Part shown: one piece after another, positions 1 through 8,946 of the stretch
Layout: each line of letters starts with the position of its first letter
Position numbering within the stretch: position 1 is the first letter of the stretch
From: Microbacterium sp. B35-30
GTDB taxonomy: Bacteria > Actinomycetota > Actinomycetes > Actinomycetales > Microbacteriaceae
Length of the DNA stretch: 48,940 nucleotides
Assembly (NCBI RefSeq): GCF_010634855.1
Contig: NZ_MWLQ01000004.1
Location: forward strand, 1 to 48,940
Direction of reading: 5' to 3'
Translations under genes and position numbers: made by a program
The notes under the pieces: model-generated
The model's database searches: none
What the model saw: only the letters and a program-made list of their open reading frames with translations
What the model was told of the DNA's origin: nothing

Positions 1-38
1 TCGTCTCGCTCGTCCCTCGCTCGCTCAACGACCGAGGT
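1..38. repeat. Half-copy of an interspersed GTTGAGCGAGCG repeat
   Basis: The first bases, read on the minus strand, contain GGTCGTTGAGCGAGCGAGG followed by ACGAGCGAGACGA. This is the same element as the arms of the large inverted repeat at 19961-20075. Only one arm lies in the window; the partner is presumably just upstream. The element sits past the 3' end of the minus-strand reductase gene that stops at 60. Confidence 0.7.
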
Positions 39-59
39 CCTGGTCGGCGGCGGACGCGG

Positions 60-1124
60 TCAGCGCCGGGCGCGGAGGTACTGCTTCGGCCAGTAGTCGA
101 TGTCGGCGCCGAGTTCCGTGGCGGCGCGCAGCGCATAGTGCGGGTCGCGCAGCCATTCGCGGCCGGCCATGACGGCGTCGGCGGCGTCCTCGGCGAGCAC
201 GCGCTCGGCGTGGGCGGCGTCGTCGATCATGCCGACGGCGTTCACCGGCACGCCGGCTTCGCGTCGCACCCGGGCGGCGAGGTCGACCTGGTAGCCCGGG
301 CCGGTGGTGAGCTGCTGGTGGGCGACGAGGCCGCCGCTGGAGATGTCGAAGAAGTCGGCGCCCCGCTCGGCGGCCCAGCCCGCGACGGTGGCGGTCTCGT
401 CGGCACCCCACCCGCCGTCTGCCCAGTCGGTGGCGGAGAACCGCACGATCACCGGAACGCCGGGAGCGGCATCCGTCACCGCATCCAGCACCCGCAGCAC
501 GAGCCGCGCGCGGTTCTCGAGCGAGCCGCCGTACTCGTCGTCGCGGAGGTTCGACAGGGGCGAGAGGAACTGGTGCAGCAGGTAGCCGTGTGCGGCGTGC
601 AGTTCGAGCACCTGGAAACCCGCGGCCACAGCTCGCAGAGCGGCCGCCGCGAAGGCGGCGACCACGCGGTCGATGCCCGCGAGGTCGAGGGCGACCGGCT
701 CGGCGAAGCCGTCGAAGGCGATCGCTGACGGAGCCACGGTGTTCCAACCGCCGTCCGCGGCAGCGACAGTCCCGCGCCGGTCCGAAAATGGCGGCCAGGT
801 CGACGCCTTGCGGCCGGCGTGGGCGAGCTGCACGCCGGCCACGGCGCCGCGCCGGCGGATCGCGGCGACGATCGGCGCCCACGCGTCGCGCTGCTCGTCG
901 TTCCACAGTCCGGTGTCGTCGGGGGAGATCCGGCCCTCCGGCGACACCGCCGTCGCCTCGGCCACGATCAGCCCTGCGCCGCCCGACGCGAACTGCGCGA
1001 GATGGGTGTGGTGCCACTCCTGCGGCACGCCCTCGATCGCGCTGTACTGGCACATCGGCGAGACCCACAGACGGTTGCGCACCGTCACGTCGCGCAGGCT
1101 GAGGGGGGTGAACAGGCGGCTCAT
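60..1124 (-). CDS. NADH:flavin oxidoreductase, old yellow enzyme family (YqjM-like)
   Basis: This is a 354-residue, single-domain flavoprotein of the old yellow enzyme class, expected to bind FMN in the cytosol and reduce activated alkenes such as enones using NAD(P)H. The TIM barrel is full length. Near the N-terminus SPMCQYS (Cys25) matches the redox-tuning cysteine of the YqjM subgroup. The motif HAAHGYLLHQFLSP carries the histidine pair that binds the substrate carbonyl, followed by DEYGGSLENR. The start at 1124 was chosen because MSRLFTPL is the usual N-terminus and a GGAG ribosome binding site lies just before it; a further 15 in-frame residues upstream are not family-like. It is divergent from nnrD with only 43 bp between the starts. 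The physiological substrate cannot be told from sequence. Confidence 0.93.
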   Translation of the reverse strand: MSRLFTPLSLRDVTVRNRLWVSPMCQYSAIEGVPQEWHHTHLAQFASGGAGLIVAEATAVSPEGRISPDDTGLWNDEQRDAWAPIVAAIRRRGAVAGVQLAHAGRKASTWPPFSDRRGTVAAADGGWNTVAPSAIAFDGFAEPVALDLAGIDRVVAAFAAAALRAVAAGFQVLELHAAHGYLLHQFLSPLSNLRDDEYGGSLENRARLVLRVLDAVTDAAPGVPVIVRFSATDWADGGWGADETATVAGWAAERGADFFDISSGGLVAHQQLTTGPGYQVDLAARVRREAGVPVNAVGMIDDAAHAERVLAEDAADAVMAGREWLRDPHYALRAATELGADIDYWPKQYLRARR

Positions 1125-1167
1125 GGGGGGTCTCCAGCTGGAATCGGGTGCGCGGTACTGTGACCAC

Positions 1168-2031
1168 ATGGTCAGGACGTGGACGCGGGCGGATAGCTCT
1201 CACGCCCTGCGCAGGCCTACGGCCGACGACGACAAGTATTCCCGAGGCGTGCTGGGGATGCGAACGGGCTCTCAGTCGTATCCGGGCGCAGCGGTGCTCG
1301 GCGTCGAGGCCGCGTGGCGCACCGGAATCGGCATGGTGCGGTATCTCGGCCCCGATCGTCCGCGCGATCTGGTGCTCGCCCGCCGGCCCGAGACCGTGAC
1401 GGCGGACGGCCGTGTGCAGGCGTGGGTGATCGGTTCGGGAACAGATGCCGCGGCCCGGCCCCCCGGCGAAGCGGATGCGCTGCGGTCCCTGCTGTCCGAC
1501 ACCGACCCCGTCGTGGTCGACGCGGGCGCGCTGGATCTTGCCGCCGAGGCGACCGCGCCGCGCATCCTCACGCCGCACGACCGCGAGCACGCACGGCTGC
1601 GATCGGCCCTCGGGCTCGGGCACGCGCCCGCGGATCGCGCCGCTGCGGCGCGCGAGACGGCCGAAGCCACGGGTGCGGTCGTGCTGCTCAAGGGCGCGGT
1701 GACGGTCGTGGTCGCCCCCGACGGCTGGACGGCGACCATCGAGTCGGGCACGCCCTGGCTCGCAACGGCGGGCACGGGCGACGTCCTCGCCGGGGTCATC
1801 GGCGCGCTGGTCGCCGGGGCTGTCGCGCGCGGAGAATCGACGGATGCCGCGTCTCTCGCCGCGCTCGCCGCCTCCGGTGCCTGGCTGCACGGCCGAGCGG
1901 GGGCCGTCGCCGCCACGGGCGCGAGCATCGCGCGCGCGCCGAGCTCGCCGCCGTTCGGCGACGGCCCCATCACGGCGCTGGACGTCGCCGAGGCATTGCC
2001 GCGCGCCGTCGCCGAGACGCTCGCGCACTGA
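1168..2031 (+). CDS. nnrD: ADP-dependent NAD(P)H-hydrate dehydratase
   Basis: This 287-residue ribokinase-fold enzyme repairs the damaged cofactors NADHX and NADPHX (S form) by ADP-dependent dehydration. The N-terminal DDKYSRG, the central glycine-rich VIGSGT and the GTGDVLAG motif, which contains the catalytic Asp, mark the family. Only the dehydratase half is present; the epimerase domain that is often fused to it is absent, so NADHX epimerase must be encoded elsewhere. The ATG at 1168 is preceded by TACTGT (1156-1161) and exactly six bases, so the transcript is probably leaderless. The region shared with the divergent reductase is too short for two separate promoters with long leaders. Confidence 0.93.
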   Translation: MVRTWTRADSSHALRRPTADDDKYSRGVLGMRTGSQSYPGAAVLGVEAAWRTGIGMVRYLGPDRPRDLVLARRPETVTADGRVQAWVIGSGTDAAARPPGEADALRSLLSDTDPVVVDAGALDLAAEATAPRILTPHDREHARLRSALGLGHAPADRAAAARETAEATGAVVLLKGAVTVVVAPDGWTATIESGTPWLATAGTGDVLAGVIGALVAGAVARGESTDAASLAALAASGAWLHGRAGAVAATGASIARAPSSPPFGDGPITALDVAEALPRAVAETLAH

Positions 2032-2173
2032 GCCGCCCGGCCACAGCGCGGAATCCCAGGGTCTGCGCCACGCGCCCGGGTCGCGGCATCCGGAATCGCG
2101 TGCCGCGTCCCATCAGAGTCGGTGTGCCGTGGGAGTGACGGGCGGAATGGGGTCGCGTCCCTAGGATGGTGGG

Positions 2174-3385
2174 GTGTCTCGGCGGGCGGTGGTGTGGATC
2201 GCGTTCGCCCTCGTGCACGCCGTGGTGATCTGGCTCGGCTTCGCGGGCGAGCACGCCGCCTCGTGGGACGTCGGCCAGCTGTACCGGTGGTGGGCGGGAC
2301 GCGCGCTCACGGGCGAGGCGGTTCTCGGCATCACCGAGGACTGGATCTACCCGGCACTCGCGCTCGTGCCGATCGTCACGGTCGGCGCGCTGTACCCCCT
2401 GCTCGACTACACGCTCGGCTGGGGCCTGCTCGTCGCCGCCATAGACGCCGCCGCGTTCGCGGTGCTCGTCGGTCGGGGGCGCTCTCGCGGACGGGTGCTC
2501 GCCGCGTGGTTCTGGCTCGCCGCGATCCTGGCACTCGGCGGTGTGGGCATGTTCCGCCTCGACGCCGTGACCGTGCCGCTCGCCGTTGCGGGCTCGCTCT
2601 GGCTTGTGGGTCGTCCGTGGCTCGGATCGGCGCTGCTGGCGGTGGCGACCTGGATCAAAGTATGGCCGGCGGCCCTCCTGGTGGCTGCGGTGATCGCCGT
2701 ACGCCGGCGGCTCGTGATCGTCGGCGGCGCGGCGATCGTGTCAGCCGTCGTCGCTGTCGCGGTCGTCATCGCCGGCGGCGGCGCCCACCTGCTCAGCTTC
2801 GTCGGCGACCAGACCTCCCGCGGACTTCAGATCGAGGCGCCCGTCAGCACGGTGTACATGCTGCTGGCAGCCGCCGGACTGCCGGGCGCGGCGGTCGTGT
2901 ACGACGAGGATCTGATCACGTTCCAGGTGGCCGGCCCCGGCACGGAAGCGGTGATCGCGGTGATGACACCGCTGCTCATCGCCGGGATGCTGGCGATCGC
3001 CGCCGTCGGAGCCGTCAAGGCCTGGCTCGGAGCCACGTTCGTCGCGCTGTTCCCCCCGCTCGCCGCCGCGCTCGTGCTCGGCTTCATCGTGCTCAACAAG
3101 GTCGGCTCGCCCCAGTACATGACCTGGCTGATCGCCCCCGTCGTGGTGGGTCTCGTCCTCGATCGGCGGCGCTGGCTGCGCCCGGCGGTCCTCACGGTCG
3201 TGATCCTCGCGCTCACGCAGCTGATCTTCCCGTTCTGGTACGACGCCATCCTCGTGCTGCTGCCCGGTGCGGTCGCCCTCCTCGTCGTCCGCAACCTGCT
3301 CCTCGTCGGGCTGTTCGTCTGGGTCGTGGTGCGTCTCGCGCGCGTCGGCGTGCACCGGGCGGCGCGATCGCGCGTGCCAGAGTAG
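2174..3385 (+). CDS. Polytopic membrane protein, glycosyltransferase family 87-like
   Basis: This is a 403-residue integral membrane protein with roughly ten hydrophobic segments and a short basic C-terminus. Its outline (a first helix, then a loop with an Asp in SWDVGQLYRWW and a following IYPALALVPI segment) resembles the GT-C fold glycosyltransferases of family 87/DUF2029, which transfer sugars from polyprenyl-phosphate donors on the outer face of the membrane. The start is GTG at 2174, preceded by TAGGAT and exactly six bases, so probably leaderless. Neighbours give no pathway. The transferase assignment rests on overall resemblance and is not certain; a generic membrane protein is the alternative. 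Confidence 0.75.
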   Translation: MSRRAVVWIAFALVHAVVIWLGFAGEHAASWDVGQLYRWWAGRALTGEAVLGITEDWIYPALALVPIVTVGALYPLLDYTLGWGLLVAAIDAAAFAVLVGRGRSRGRVLAAWFWLAAILALGGVGMFRLDAVTVPLAVAGSLWLVGRPWLGSALLAVATWIKVWPAALLVAAVIAVRRRLVIVGGAAIVSAVVAVAVVIAGGGAHLLSFVGDQTSRGLQIEAPVSTVYMLLAAAGLPGAAVVYDEDLITFQVAGPGTEAVIAVMTPLLIAGMLAIAAVGAVKAWLGATFVALFPPLAAALVLGFIVLNKVGSPQYMTWLIAPVVVGLVLDRRRWLRPAVLTVVILALTQLIFPFWYDAILVLLPGAVALLVVRNLLLVGLFVWVVVRLARVGVHRAARSRVPE

Positions 3386-3441
3386 ACGTCGGTGGCGGCA
3401 TCCGTCGGCGCCCTGAAAGCTCCTCGAACCGGAGGTTCGCC

Positions 3442-3783
3442 ATGCTCGTCGCCTTCTCCGTCGCACCCAGCGGACAACCACAGGGTGGGACCGGCAACGC
3501 CGACGGCTCGGTGCACGACGCCGTGGCCGCCGCGGTGCGGGTGGTCCGCGACAGCGGTCTGCCGCACCGCACGACGTCGATGTTCACCGAGATCGAGGGG
3601 GAGTGGGACGAGGTCTTCGACGTCGTCAAGCGCGCCACCGACGCGGTGGCGCCCTACGGCTCGCGGGTGTCGCTCGTGCTCAAGGCCGACATCCGTCTCG
3701 GGTACTCCGGCGAGCTCGACGGCAAGATCGAGCGTCTCGAGGCGGCCGTGGACCGGCAGAAGGCCGAAGGCGGGCTCGGCTGA
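3442..3783 (+). CDS. MTH1187/YkoF-type thiamine-binding protein
   Basis: This small soluble protein (113 residues) matches the MTH1187 family (thiamine_BP, ferredoxin-like fold): an N-terminal strand MLVAFSVAPSG, the segment SVHDAVAAAVRVVRDSGLP, and the strongly conserved TTSMFTEIEGEWDEVFDVVKRA. Members form dimers or tetramers, and some bind thiamine or its pyrimidine part in the cytosol. The ATG at 3442 has GGAGG upstream. No thiamine genes are adjacent, so its ligand here is open. Confidence 0.88.
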   Translation: MLVAFSVAPSGQPQGGTGNADGSVHDAVAAAVRVVRDSGLPHRTTSMFTEIEGEWDEVFDVVKRATDAVAPYGSRVSLVLKADIRLGYSGELDGKIERLEAAVDRQKAEGGLG

Positions 3784-3866
3784 CCGCCGGCAGCGCCACG
3801 CAATACCGGTGACGTCCCGTTCCGAATCGATTCGACAGTGGGCGATGCCGCCGCTAACGTGACGGG

Positions 3867-5099
3867 GTGCCCTCCTCGAATCTGACGACTCCCTCGCTGT
3901 CGAAGAAGGCGGCGATGTGGGCGCTCCTCTCCCTCGCCGTCGGCAGCTTCGGCATCGGAATGACGGAGTTCGTCGTCATGGGGCTGCTGCCGAACATCGC
4001 GGAGGACCTGCTGCCGTCGCTGTGGGCGACGCGCTCCGAAGACGCGATCGCGCAGGCCGGCTGGCTCATCTCGCTGTACGCGCTCGGGGTCGTGGTCGGT
4101 GCGCCGACGATCGCCGGTGCGGTGGCGAAGTATCCGCGTCATCGCGTCATGATCGGGCTCGCGCTGGCGCTCACGGTGTTCAACGCGCTGACCTTCCTCG
4201 CCCCGACGTTCGAATGGGTCGCGGCGTCCCGGTTCCTCGCCGGACTGCCGCACGGCGCGTACTTCGGCATCGGCGCGCTCGTCGCCGCGGAGGTGCTCGG
4301 CCCCGGCATGCGGGCGAAGGGCGTGGCGTTCGTGCTGACCGGCCTCACCGTCGCCAACGTGGTGGGGGTCCCGCTCGGCACCTACCTCGGACAGCAGGTC
4401 GGCTGGCGCGCCGCGTTCATGGTGGTCGCGGCGATCTTCGCCGCGGCGACGATCCTCATCGCGTTCTTCGTGCCGGAGCACCCCGGCGACCCGAGCCGCA
4501 CCATGCGCGCCGAGCTCAAGGTCTTCCGGATCGGGCAGGTGTGGCTCGCGCTGGGTGTCGGAGCGATCGGCTTCGGAGGCTTCTTCGCGGTCTACAGCTA
4601 CGTCGCCCCGCTGGTGACCGAGGTCGCGGGCTCGCCCGAATGGGTGGTGCCCATCGTGCTGGTGGTCATGGGCCTCGGGATGACCGTCGGAAACCTCGTC
4701 GGCGGACACCTGGCCGACGTCGACCTCAAGCGCACCCTCGTCGGCGGCCTGATCGGGCTCGCCGTCGTGCTGGCCCTCCTGGCCCTGACGGCGCAGTGGA
4801 TCTGGGCCCTCGCGTTCTTCGTCTTCGCCACCGGTTTCGTCGCGTCGGCGCTCAGCCCCACGATCCAGACCCGTCTGATGGACGTCGCGCAGGACAACCA
4901 GTCGATCGCGGCGGCGCTCAACCACTCCGCGCTCAACATCGGCAACAGCCTGGGCGCGTTCCTCGGCGGCGTCGTGATCGCGGCGGGCTGGGGCTTCATC
5001 GCGCCCGCGTGGGTCGGTGTGGCGCTCGCCGGCGCCGGTCTCGTGCTCGCCGTGGCGAGCATCGCAGCCGAGCGGCGTCGCGCCCTCGTCGCGGTCTGA
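3867..5099 (+). CDS. MFS transporter, DHA1 family (AraJ-like exporter)
   Basis: This 410-residue protein has twelve predicted membrane helices in two halves. The first loop (FGIGMTEFVVMGLLPNIAEDL) is typical of the AraJ/arabinose-efflux branch of the drug:H+ antiporter-1 family, and SRFLAGLPHGAYFGIGALVAAE in helices 4-5 is also characteristic. It is expected to export a small molecule by proton antiport at the cytoplasmic membrane; the substrate cannot be predicted. The GTG start is preceded by TAACGT (3855-3860) and exactly six bases, consistent with a leaderless message. It stands alone, with about 80 bp upstream and 55 bp before the next gene. Confidence 0.9.
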   Translation: MPSSNLTTPSLSKKAAMWALLSLAVGSFGIGMTEFVVMGLLPNIAEDLLPSLWATRSEDAIAQAGWLISLYALGVVVGAPTIAGAVAKYPRHRVMIGLALALTVFNALTFLAPTFEWVAASRFLAGLPHGAYFGIGALVAAEVLGPGMRAKGVAFVLTGLTVANVVGVPLGTYLGQQVGWRAAFMVVAAIFAAATILIAFFVPEHPGDPSRTMRAELKVFRIGQVWLALGVGAIGFGGFFAVYSYVAPLVTEVAGSPEWVVPIVLVVMGLGMTVGNLVGGHLADVDLKRTLVGGLIGLAVVLALLALTAQWIWALAFFVFATGFVASALSPTIQTRLMDVAQDNQSIAAALNHSALNIGNSLGAFLGGVVIAAGWGFIAPAWVGVALAGAGLVLAVASIAAERRRALVAV

Positions 5100-5154
5100 T
5101 CGCCGCGCGCCGGCCGGACGCCAGCGCGGCGAGAGTGCTGGGTAGAGTGAGCGG

Positions 5155-5931
5155 ATGCCGCAGCCGACGCCCGCCGACCGCGCGCTGCAGGCGCTGAACG
5201 ACTCGATCGGCGGCGCCCGCACGCGTCGTCCCGAGGACGCGACCGACCCCGCGATCCCCGTCGCCGCGACGGTGGTCCTGCTCCGCGACAGCAGCCACGG
5301 TCTCGAGGTGCTCATGATCGAGCGGCCCGACCGCGGGTCTTTCGCCGGAGCGTGGGTGTTTCCGGGCGGCAAGCTCGAGGTCGACGACCGCGGCGCCGCC
5401 GAAGAACCGGAAGAGTCGACCGCGCGAGCGGCGGCTGTGCGCGAGACGCACGAAGAGACCGGCCTCGCCGTCGACCCGGAAGCGCTCGTGACGCTGTCGT
5501 GCTGGGACCCGCCGCCGGGACTGGCGCTGCGGATCCGCACCTGGTTCTTCGTCGCCCCGGTCGCGACAGGCGTGCTCGCGCTGTCGCCTCACGAGGCGGT
5601 CGCTTCCGAGTGGGTGCGGCCGACCGACGCTCTCGCACGGCACGGCCGCGGTGAGTTCACGCTGTACCCGCCGACGTGGGTGACGCTGCACGGCCTGGCC
5701 GGTCACGCCGACACGGCTTCCGTGCTCGGTGCCGCGCGGCTGGGCGGCGTCCAGCGCTTCGAGACGGTCGCGCACCGCGGCGGCGACGGACCCGTGCTGC
5801 TGTGGCAGGGCGACGACGAATGGGATCCGGATGCCGCAGCCGCGGCATCCGGATCCCGTCATCGCCTCGAGATCGGCGCCCTTCCGTGGCGCTACGAGCG
5901 CACGGACGGAGCCGGCCTCACGCGCCGATGA
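5155..5931 (+). CDS. NUDIX hydrolase (NUDT19-like, extended Nudix box)
   Basis: This 258-residue NUDIX hydrolase probably cleaves a nucleoside diphosphate-X bond; NUDT19-like relatives act on CoA or acyl-CoA. The core begins around residue 37 (AATVVLLRD), with WVFPGGKLEVDD followed by an acidic insert of about 11 residues before AAVRETHEETGL. The Nudix box is therefore longer than the classical 23 residues, as in the NUDT19 branch, but the catalytic REx2EE residues are intact. The ATG at 5155 follows TAGAGT and exactly six bases (leaderless). The last 14 bp overlap the end of the convergent haem peroxidase gene, and the coding sequence contains a strong hairpin at 5822-5857. Confidence 0.9.
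   Translation: MPQPTPADRALQALNDSIGGARTRRPEDATDPAIPVAATVVLLRDSSHGLEVLMIERPDRGSFAGAWVFPGGKLEVDDRGAAEEPEESTARAAAVRETHEETGLAVDPEALVTLSCWDPPPGLALRIRTWFFVAPVATGVLALSPHEAVASEWVRPTDALARHGRGEFTLYPPTWVTLHGLAGHADTASVLGAARLGGVQRFETVAHRGGDGPVLLWQGDDEWDPDAAAAASGSRHRLEIGALPWRYERTDGAGLTRR
5822..5857 (-). terminator. Perfect hairpin inside the NUDIX gene, probable terminator of the convergent peroxidase gene
   Basis: A 16-bp perfect stem (GGGATCCGGATGCCGC and its complement) encloses a four-base AGCC loop. It lies within the NUDIX coding region, about 60 bases beyond the stop of the peroxidase gene read from the other strand. There is no T-run, which is common in this GC-rich group. Role as terminator is inferred from position. 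Confidence 0.5.
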
Positions 5932-7573
5932 TGTCCGCGACCCGGACGAGGTCGGCGAACGTGAACGCTCCGGGCGCGGCGCCCCGGGTCGGGATGAACG
6001 AGACGTTCAGCATCGAGAGCGCGTCGCGGCGCAGCAGGGTGACGAACGTGTCGGCAACGATCTTCGCCCCGAGCGGTCCCAGATGCTCGCCACCCGTGGT
6101 GACCATCGCCTCGCGCAGCACGTAGTACCAGAGCGGCGTCTTCTCGAGGAGAAGGCCGTTCTGCTGCTGCAGTACCGCGATCTCGTCGGCAGGAAGCCCG
6201 TCGGTGAGCTGGGCCGTGGTGAGCACCGGCACCCCGAGAGCCGCCGCCGTGGCCTGTCCGCTGGGCAGACCCAGCACGAGGCCGCGCAGCAGGTTGCGCG
6301 TCGCGAGGATGCTCATGAGCGCGTTGGTGCCGCTGCCGTCGAGGTCCTCGAGCGCGCTGGCGAGCACACTGTCGATCTTGCGCGCGCTGTTGAACACGGG
6401 AACGCTGAACCCGGTCTCGAAGAACGCGTTGAAGTCGACGACCCAGTTCGAGCGGACCGGCAGGTGCGGTTCGTGGATGAACGCGAAGACGTCCGACATC
6501 GGCTTGTTGCGCAGCTCGAAGTTCAGCCAGTACTCGTCGCGGATCATGCTGTGCCCGAACCGGTACGCGGCGACCGAGAACTCCACGGGCATCTGGAACC
6601 CGCTGTTCGCCTTCGCCTTGACGTTCGCCAGGGCGTCGTCGACGGCCGCCTGACCGCAGATGCGCGGCAGGAAGTCGTGCAGCACGGCCCACTGATAGTG
6701 CAGCGTCGCCTCCCGCTTCGCCTCTACGAAGATGTCGCCGGTGAACCCGTCAGCGATCAGCGCGTCGACGATCGCGTTGTGGAAGCGCAGCATCGCGTGG
6801 TGCAGCTGCGACACGATGAGGTTCTCGTTGTTGCGCGGGTCGCCGATGATCGCCGTGAGCGCCGAGGTGCGCGGCACGTCGAAGTCGGTGTGCGCGATGA
6901 TGCCGTTGCCACCCGACGCGCCGCCTGCGCCGCCCGGGCCGCTGGGCAGATTCGTGCCGAGCAGCATCCGGAACGCGGATGCCGGTTCTCCCGGCGCGGG
7001 CGCGGCGTAGAGGAACGCGTCGACCGCGGGGCCTCTGCCGTACACGCTGTCGAGATCGAGCATCGGCGAGCGCATGTTGTTGATGACGGTCGCGTCGACG
7101 AGCGCCGGCGCGTCCAGCGCCGATGACACGTCGAGGGTGATGTCGTGATCGACGAACTGCCCGACGTAGGTGTAGCCCGACGGCGTGGCCGAGTCGGCCG
7201 CGGTCTCGCGACCGCTGTTCGCCATGAGGTCGCCGAGCTGAGCGAGCAGGGCGCGCGTCGCGTCGTCCAGTGGCAGCCGGCTGGCGGCGCGCACCTTCGC
7301 CTTCGTCATGTACCCGAACTTGTCGGCCGCCGACGAGAACACCTCGTGCGCGGGGAAGTACCCGAGCGAGAACTTCGCGCCGTGGAACCTCCCATGCTCC
7401 GGTCGTACCGCCTCCAGCGAGGAGCGAATGTCGACGGGAAGTCGCGGCGCCTGCCGTTTCTCTCCCGGCGACCTCTCGCGGGTTCGGTTCAGGCCCAGCT
7501 GCTCTCGCAGGAAGGGCTGCGCGGCGAACGCGTCTTCGGGTGTCTCGGCACCCGATCTGGTATCAGTGCTCAT
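5918..7573 (-). CDS. Animal-type haem peroxidase
   Basis: This 551-residue protein belongs to the animal haem peroxidase (peroxidase-cyclooxygenase) superfamily found in some bacteria. Visible active-site elements are the distal histidine in VGQFVDHD (His143), the catalytic arginine in GDPRNNEN (Arg247), the helix SQLHHAMLRFHNAIVDAL, and the proximal haem-ligand histidine in YRFGHSMIRDEYWLN (His341). It should oxidise halides or organic substrates with hydrogen peroxide. No signal peptide is visible, so it is either cytosolic or exported by another route. The ATG at 7573 has a strong AGGAGG ribosome binding site. It is a single gene, convergent with and overlapping the NUDIX gene by 14 bp. 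Confidence 0.9.
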   Translation of the reverse strand: MSTDTRSGAETPEDAFAAQPFLREQLGLNRTRERSPGEKRQAPRLPVDIRSSLEAVRPEHGRFHGAKFSLGYFPAHEVFSSAADKFGYMTKAKVRAASRLPLDDATRALLAQLGDLMANSGRETAADSATPSGYTYVGQFVDHDITLDVSSALDAPALVDATVINNMRSPMLDLDSVYGRGPAVDAFLYAAPAPGEPASAFRMLLGTNLPSGPGGAGGASGGNGIIAHTDFDVPRTSALTAIIGDPRNNENLIVSQLHHAMLRFHNAIVDALIADGFTGDIFVEAKREATLHYQWAVLHDFLPRICGQAAVDDALANVKAKANSGFQMPVEFSVAAYRFGHSMIRDEYWLNFELRNKPMSDVFAFIHEPHLPVRSNWVVDFNAFFETGFSVPVFNSARKIDSVLASALEDLDGSGTNALMSILATRNLLRGLVLGLPSGQATAAALGVPVLTTAQLTDGLPADEIAVLQQQNGLLLEKTPLWYYVLREAMVTTGGEHLGPLGAKIVADTFVTLLRRDALSMLNVSFIPTRGAAPGAFTFADLVRVADIIGA

Positions 7574-7642
7574 GATTCCCTCCTTGGGACATTGCCCAGT
7601 GGGAGGATCGCGCCCCGGATGCTGATACCGCCGCTGCGGAAT

Positions 7643-8848
7643 TCAGGACTCGAGCAGGCGCCGCAGGTGCGCGCCCACGGCGTGCGTCTCGATCAGGAAG
7701 CCGTCGTGGCCGAAGTCGCTGGAGAGCACGACGGCGCGATCGCCGTCGAGCGTGTGACGGATGCCCCGCGCGATCCGGTGCTGCCCGTCGATGGGGAACA
7801 GCCGGTCGCTGTCGATGCCGAGCACGAGCGTCGTCGCCGTCACGCGGGCGAGGGCGTCTTCGACGCCGCCACGGTCGCGGCCGACGTCGTGCGAGTTCAT
7901 CGCTTCGACGAGCGTGATGTACGAGTTCGCGTCGAAGCGGCGCGTGAACTTGTTGCCGTGGAAGTCCAAGTACGACTCCACGGCGAAGCGACCGCCGTGG
8001 CCGAGCGGGCTCACGCCGGACTGCCAGCTGCGCTGGAACCGCTGGTTGAGCTCTGTGGGGGAGCGGTAGTTCAGCAGAGCCATGCGGCGGGCGAGTGCCA
8101 GACCGCGGTTCGGGCCGTCGCCGTCGCCCGCGTCGTAGTACTCGCCGTTCTGGAAGCGGGGGTCGATCCGGATGGCCTCGAGCTGCACCGAGTTGAGCGC
8201 GACCTGGTCGGCGGTGTTGACCGGAGGCGACGACAGGATGCCGACACGCGCCACGCGATCCGGATCCGAGACCCCCCACTCGAGCGCGTGCATGCCGCCC
8301 ATGGACCCGCCCACGACGGCAGCCCAGACGTCGATGCCGAGCGCGTCGGCCAGACGCCGCTGGGCCGAGACCTGGTCGCGGATCGTGAGATAGGGGAAAC
8401 GCGAGGCCCACTCGTACCCGTCGGGACCGATGGATGCCGGACCCGTCGATCCCTGGCATCCGCCGAGCATGTTCGGGGCGACGACGAACCAGCGATCCGT
8501 GTCGATGGGGGCGCCCGGGCCGACGATGTCGTCCCACCAGCCCGACGTCGGATGCCCCGCTCCCGCCGGCCCGCGAAGGTGGCTGTCGCCGGTGAGTGCG
8601 TGGAGCACGAGCACGGCGTTGTCACGCGCGGCGTTGAGCTCGCCCCACGTCTCGTACGCGAGTCGATATGCGGGAAGCTCGCGACCGCCCTCGGTGCGGA
8701 ACGAGCCGAACGCGGCGAAATGCCGCTCGCCGACCGGATCGCCGTCGCGCCAGGCGCCGGTAGCCGGCGGCCGGCCGAGCAGCAGCCGGGCATCGGCCTC
8801 CGTCACGGGTGCGCTCGGCACCGTGTCTTCGGAGGTCTGCCAGTCCAT
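7643..8848 (-). CDS. metX: Homoserine O-acetyltransferase
   Basis: This 401-residue alpha/beta hydrolase-fold enzyme activates L-homoserine with acetyl-CoA, the first committed step of methionine synthesis. The nucleophile lies in VVGGSMGGMHALEW (Ser182), with the acid in GIDSDRLFP and the histidine in GHDGFL (His381). A few MetX relatives use succinyl-CoA, so acyl specificity is inferred. The start at 8848 (MDWQTSED) was preferred to a 28-residue longer frame because GAGAAT (8855-8860) lies exactly six bases upstream, indicating a leaderless transcript. It pairs functionally with metY, which is on the same strand beyond a small gene in the opposite direction. Confidence 0.94.
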   Translation of the reverse strand: MDWQTSEDTVPSAPVTEADARLLLGRPPATGAWRDGDPVGERHFAAFGSFRTEGGRELPAYRLAYETWGELNAARDNAVLVLHALTGDSHLRGPAGAGHPTSGWWDDIVGPGAPIDTDRWFVVAPNMLGGCQGSTGPASIGPDGYEWASRFPYLTIRDQVSAQRRLADALGIDVWAAVVGGSMGGMHALEWGVSDPDRVARVGILSSPPVNTADQVALNSVQLEAIRIDPRFQNGEYYDAGDGDGPNRGLALARRMALLNYRSPTELNQRFQRSWQSGVSPLGHGGRFAVESYLDFHGNKFTRRFDANSYITLVEAMNSHDVGRDRGGVEDALARVTATTLVLGIDSDRLFPIDGQHRIARGIRHTLDGDRAVVLSSDFGHDGFLIETHAVGAHLRRLLES

Positions 8849-8946
8849 TCGTCCATTCTCGCCTGCCGGTGTGGCGGCACGCGGTCTGTTACGGGTGCGC
8901 GCAGTGTGGACATCGACCGTGCACCCGAGCATGCCAGAATGCGCGC

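Noticed and set aside
25..2028. Long minus-strand frame across the reductase and nnrD
   Set aside because: It covers two well-supported genes in other frames and gives an Arg-rich protein without motifs.
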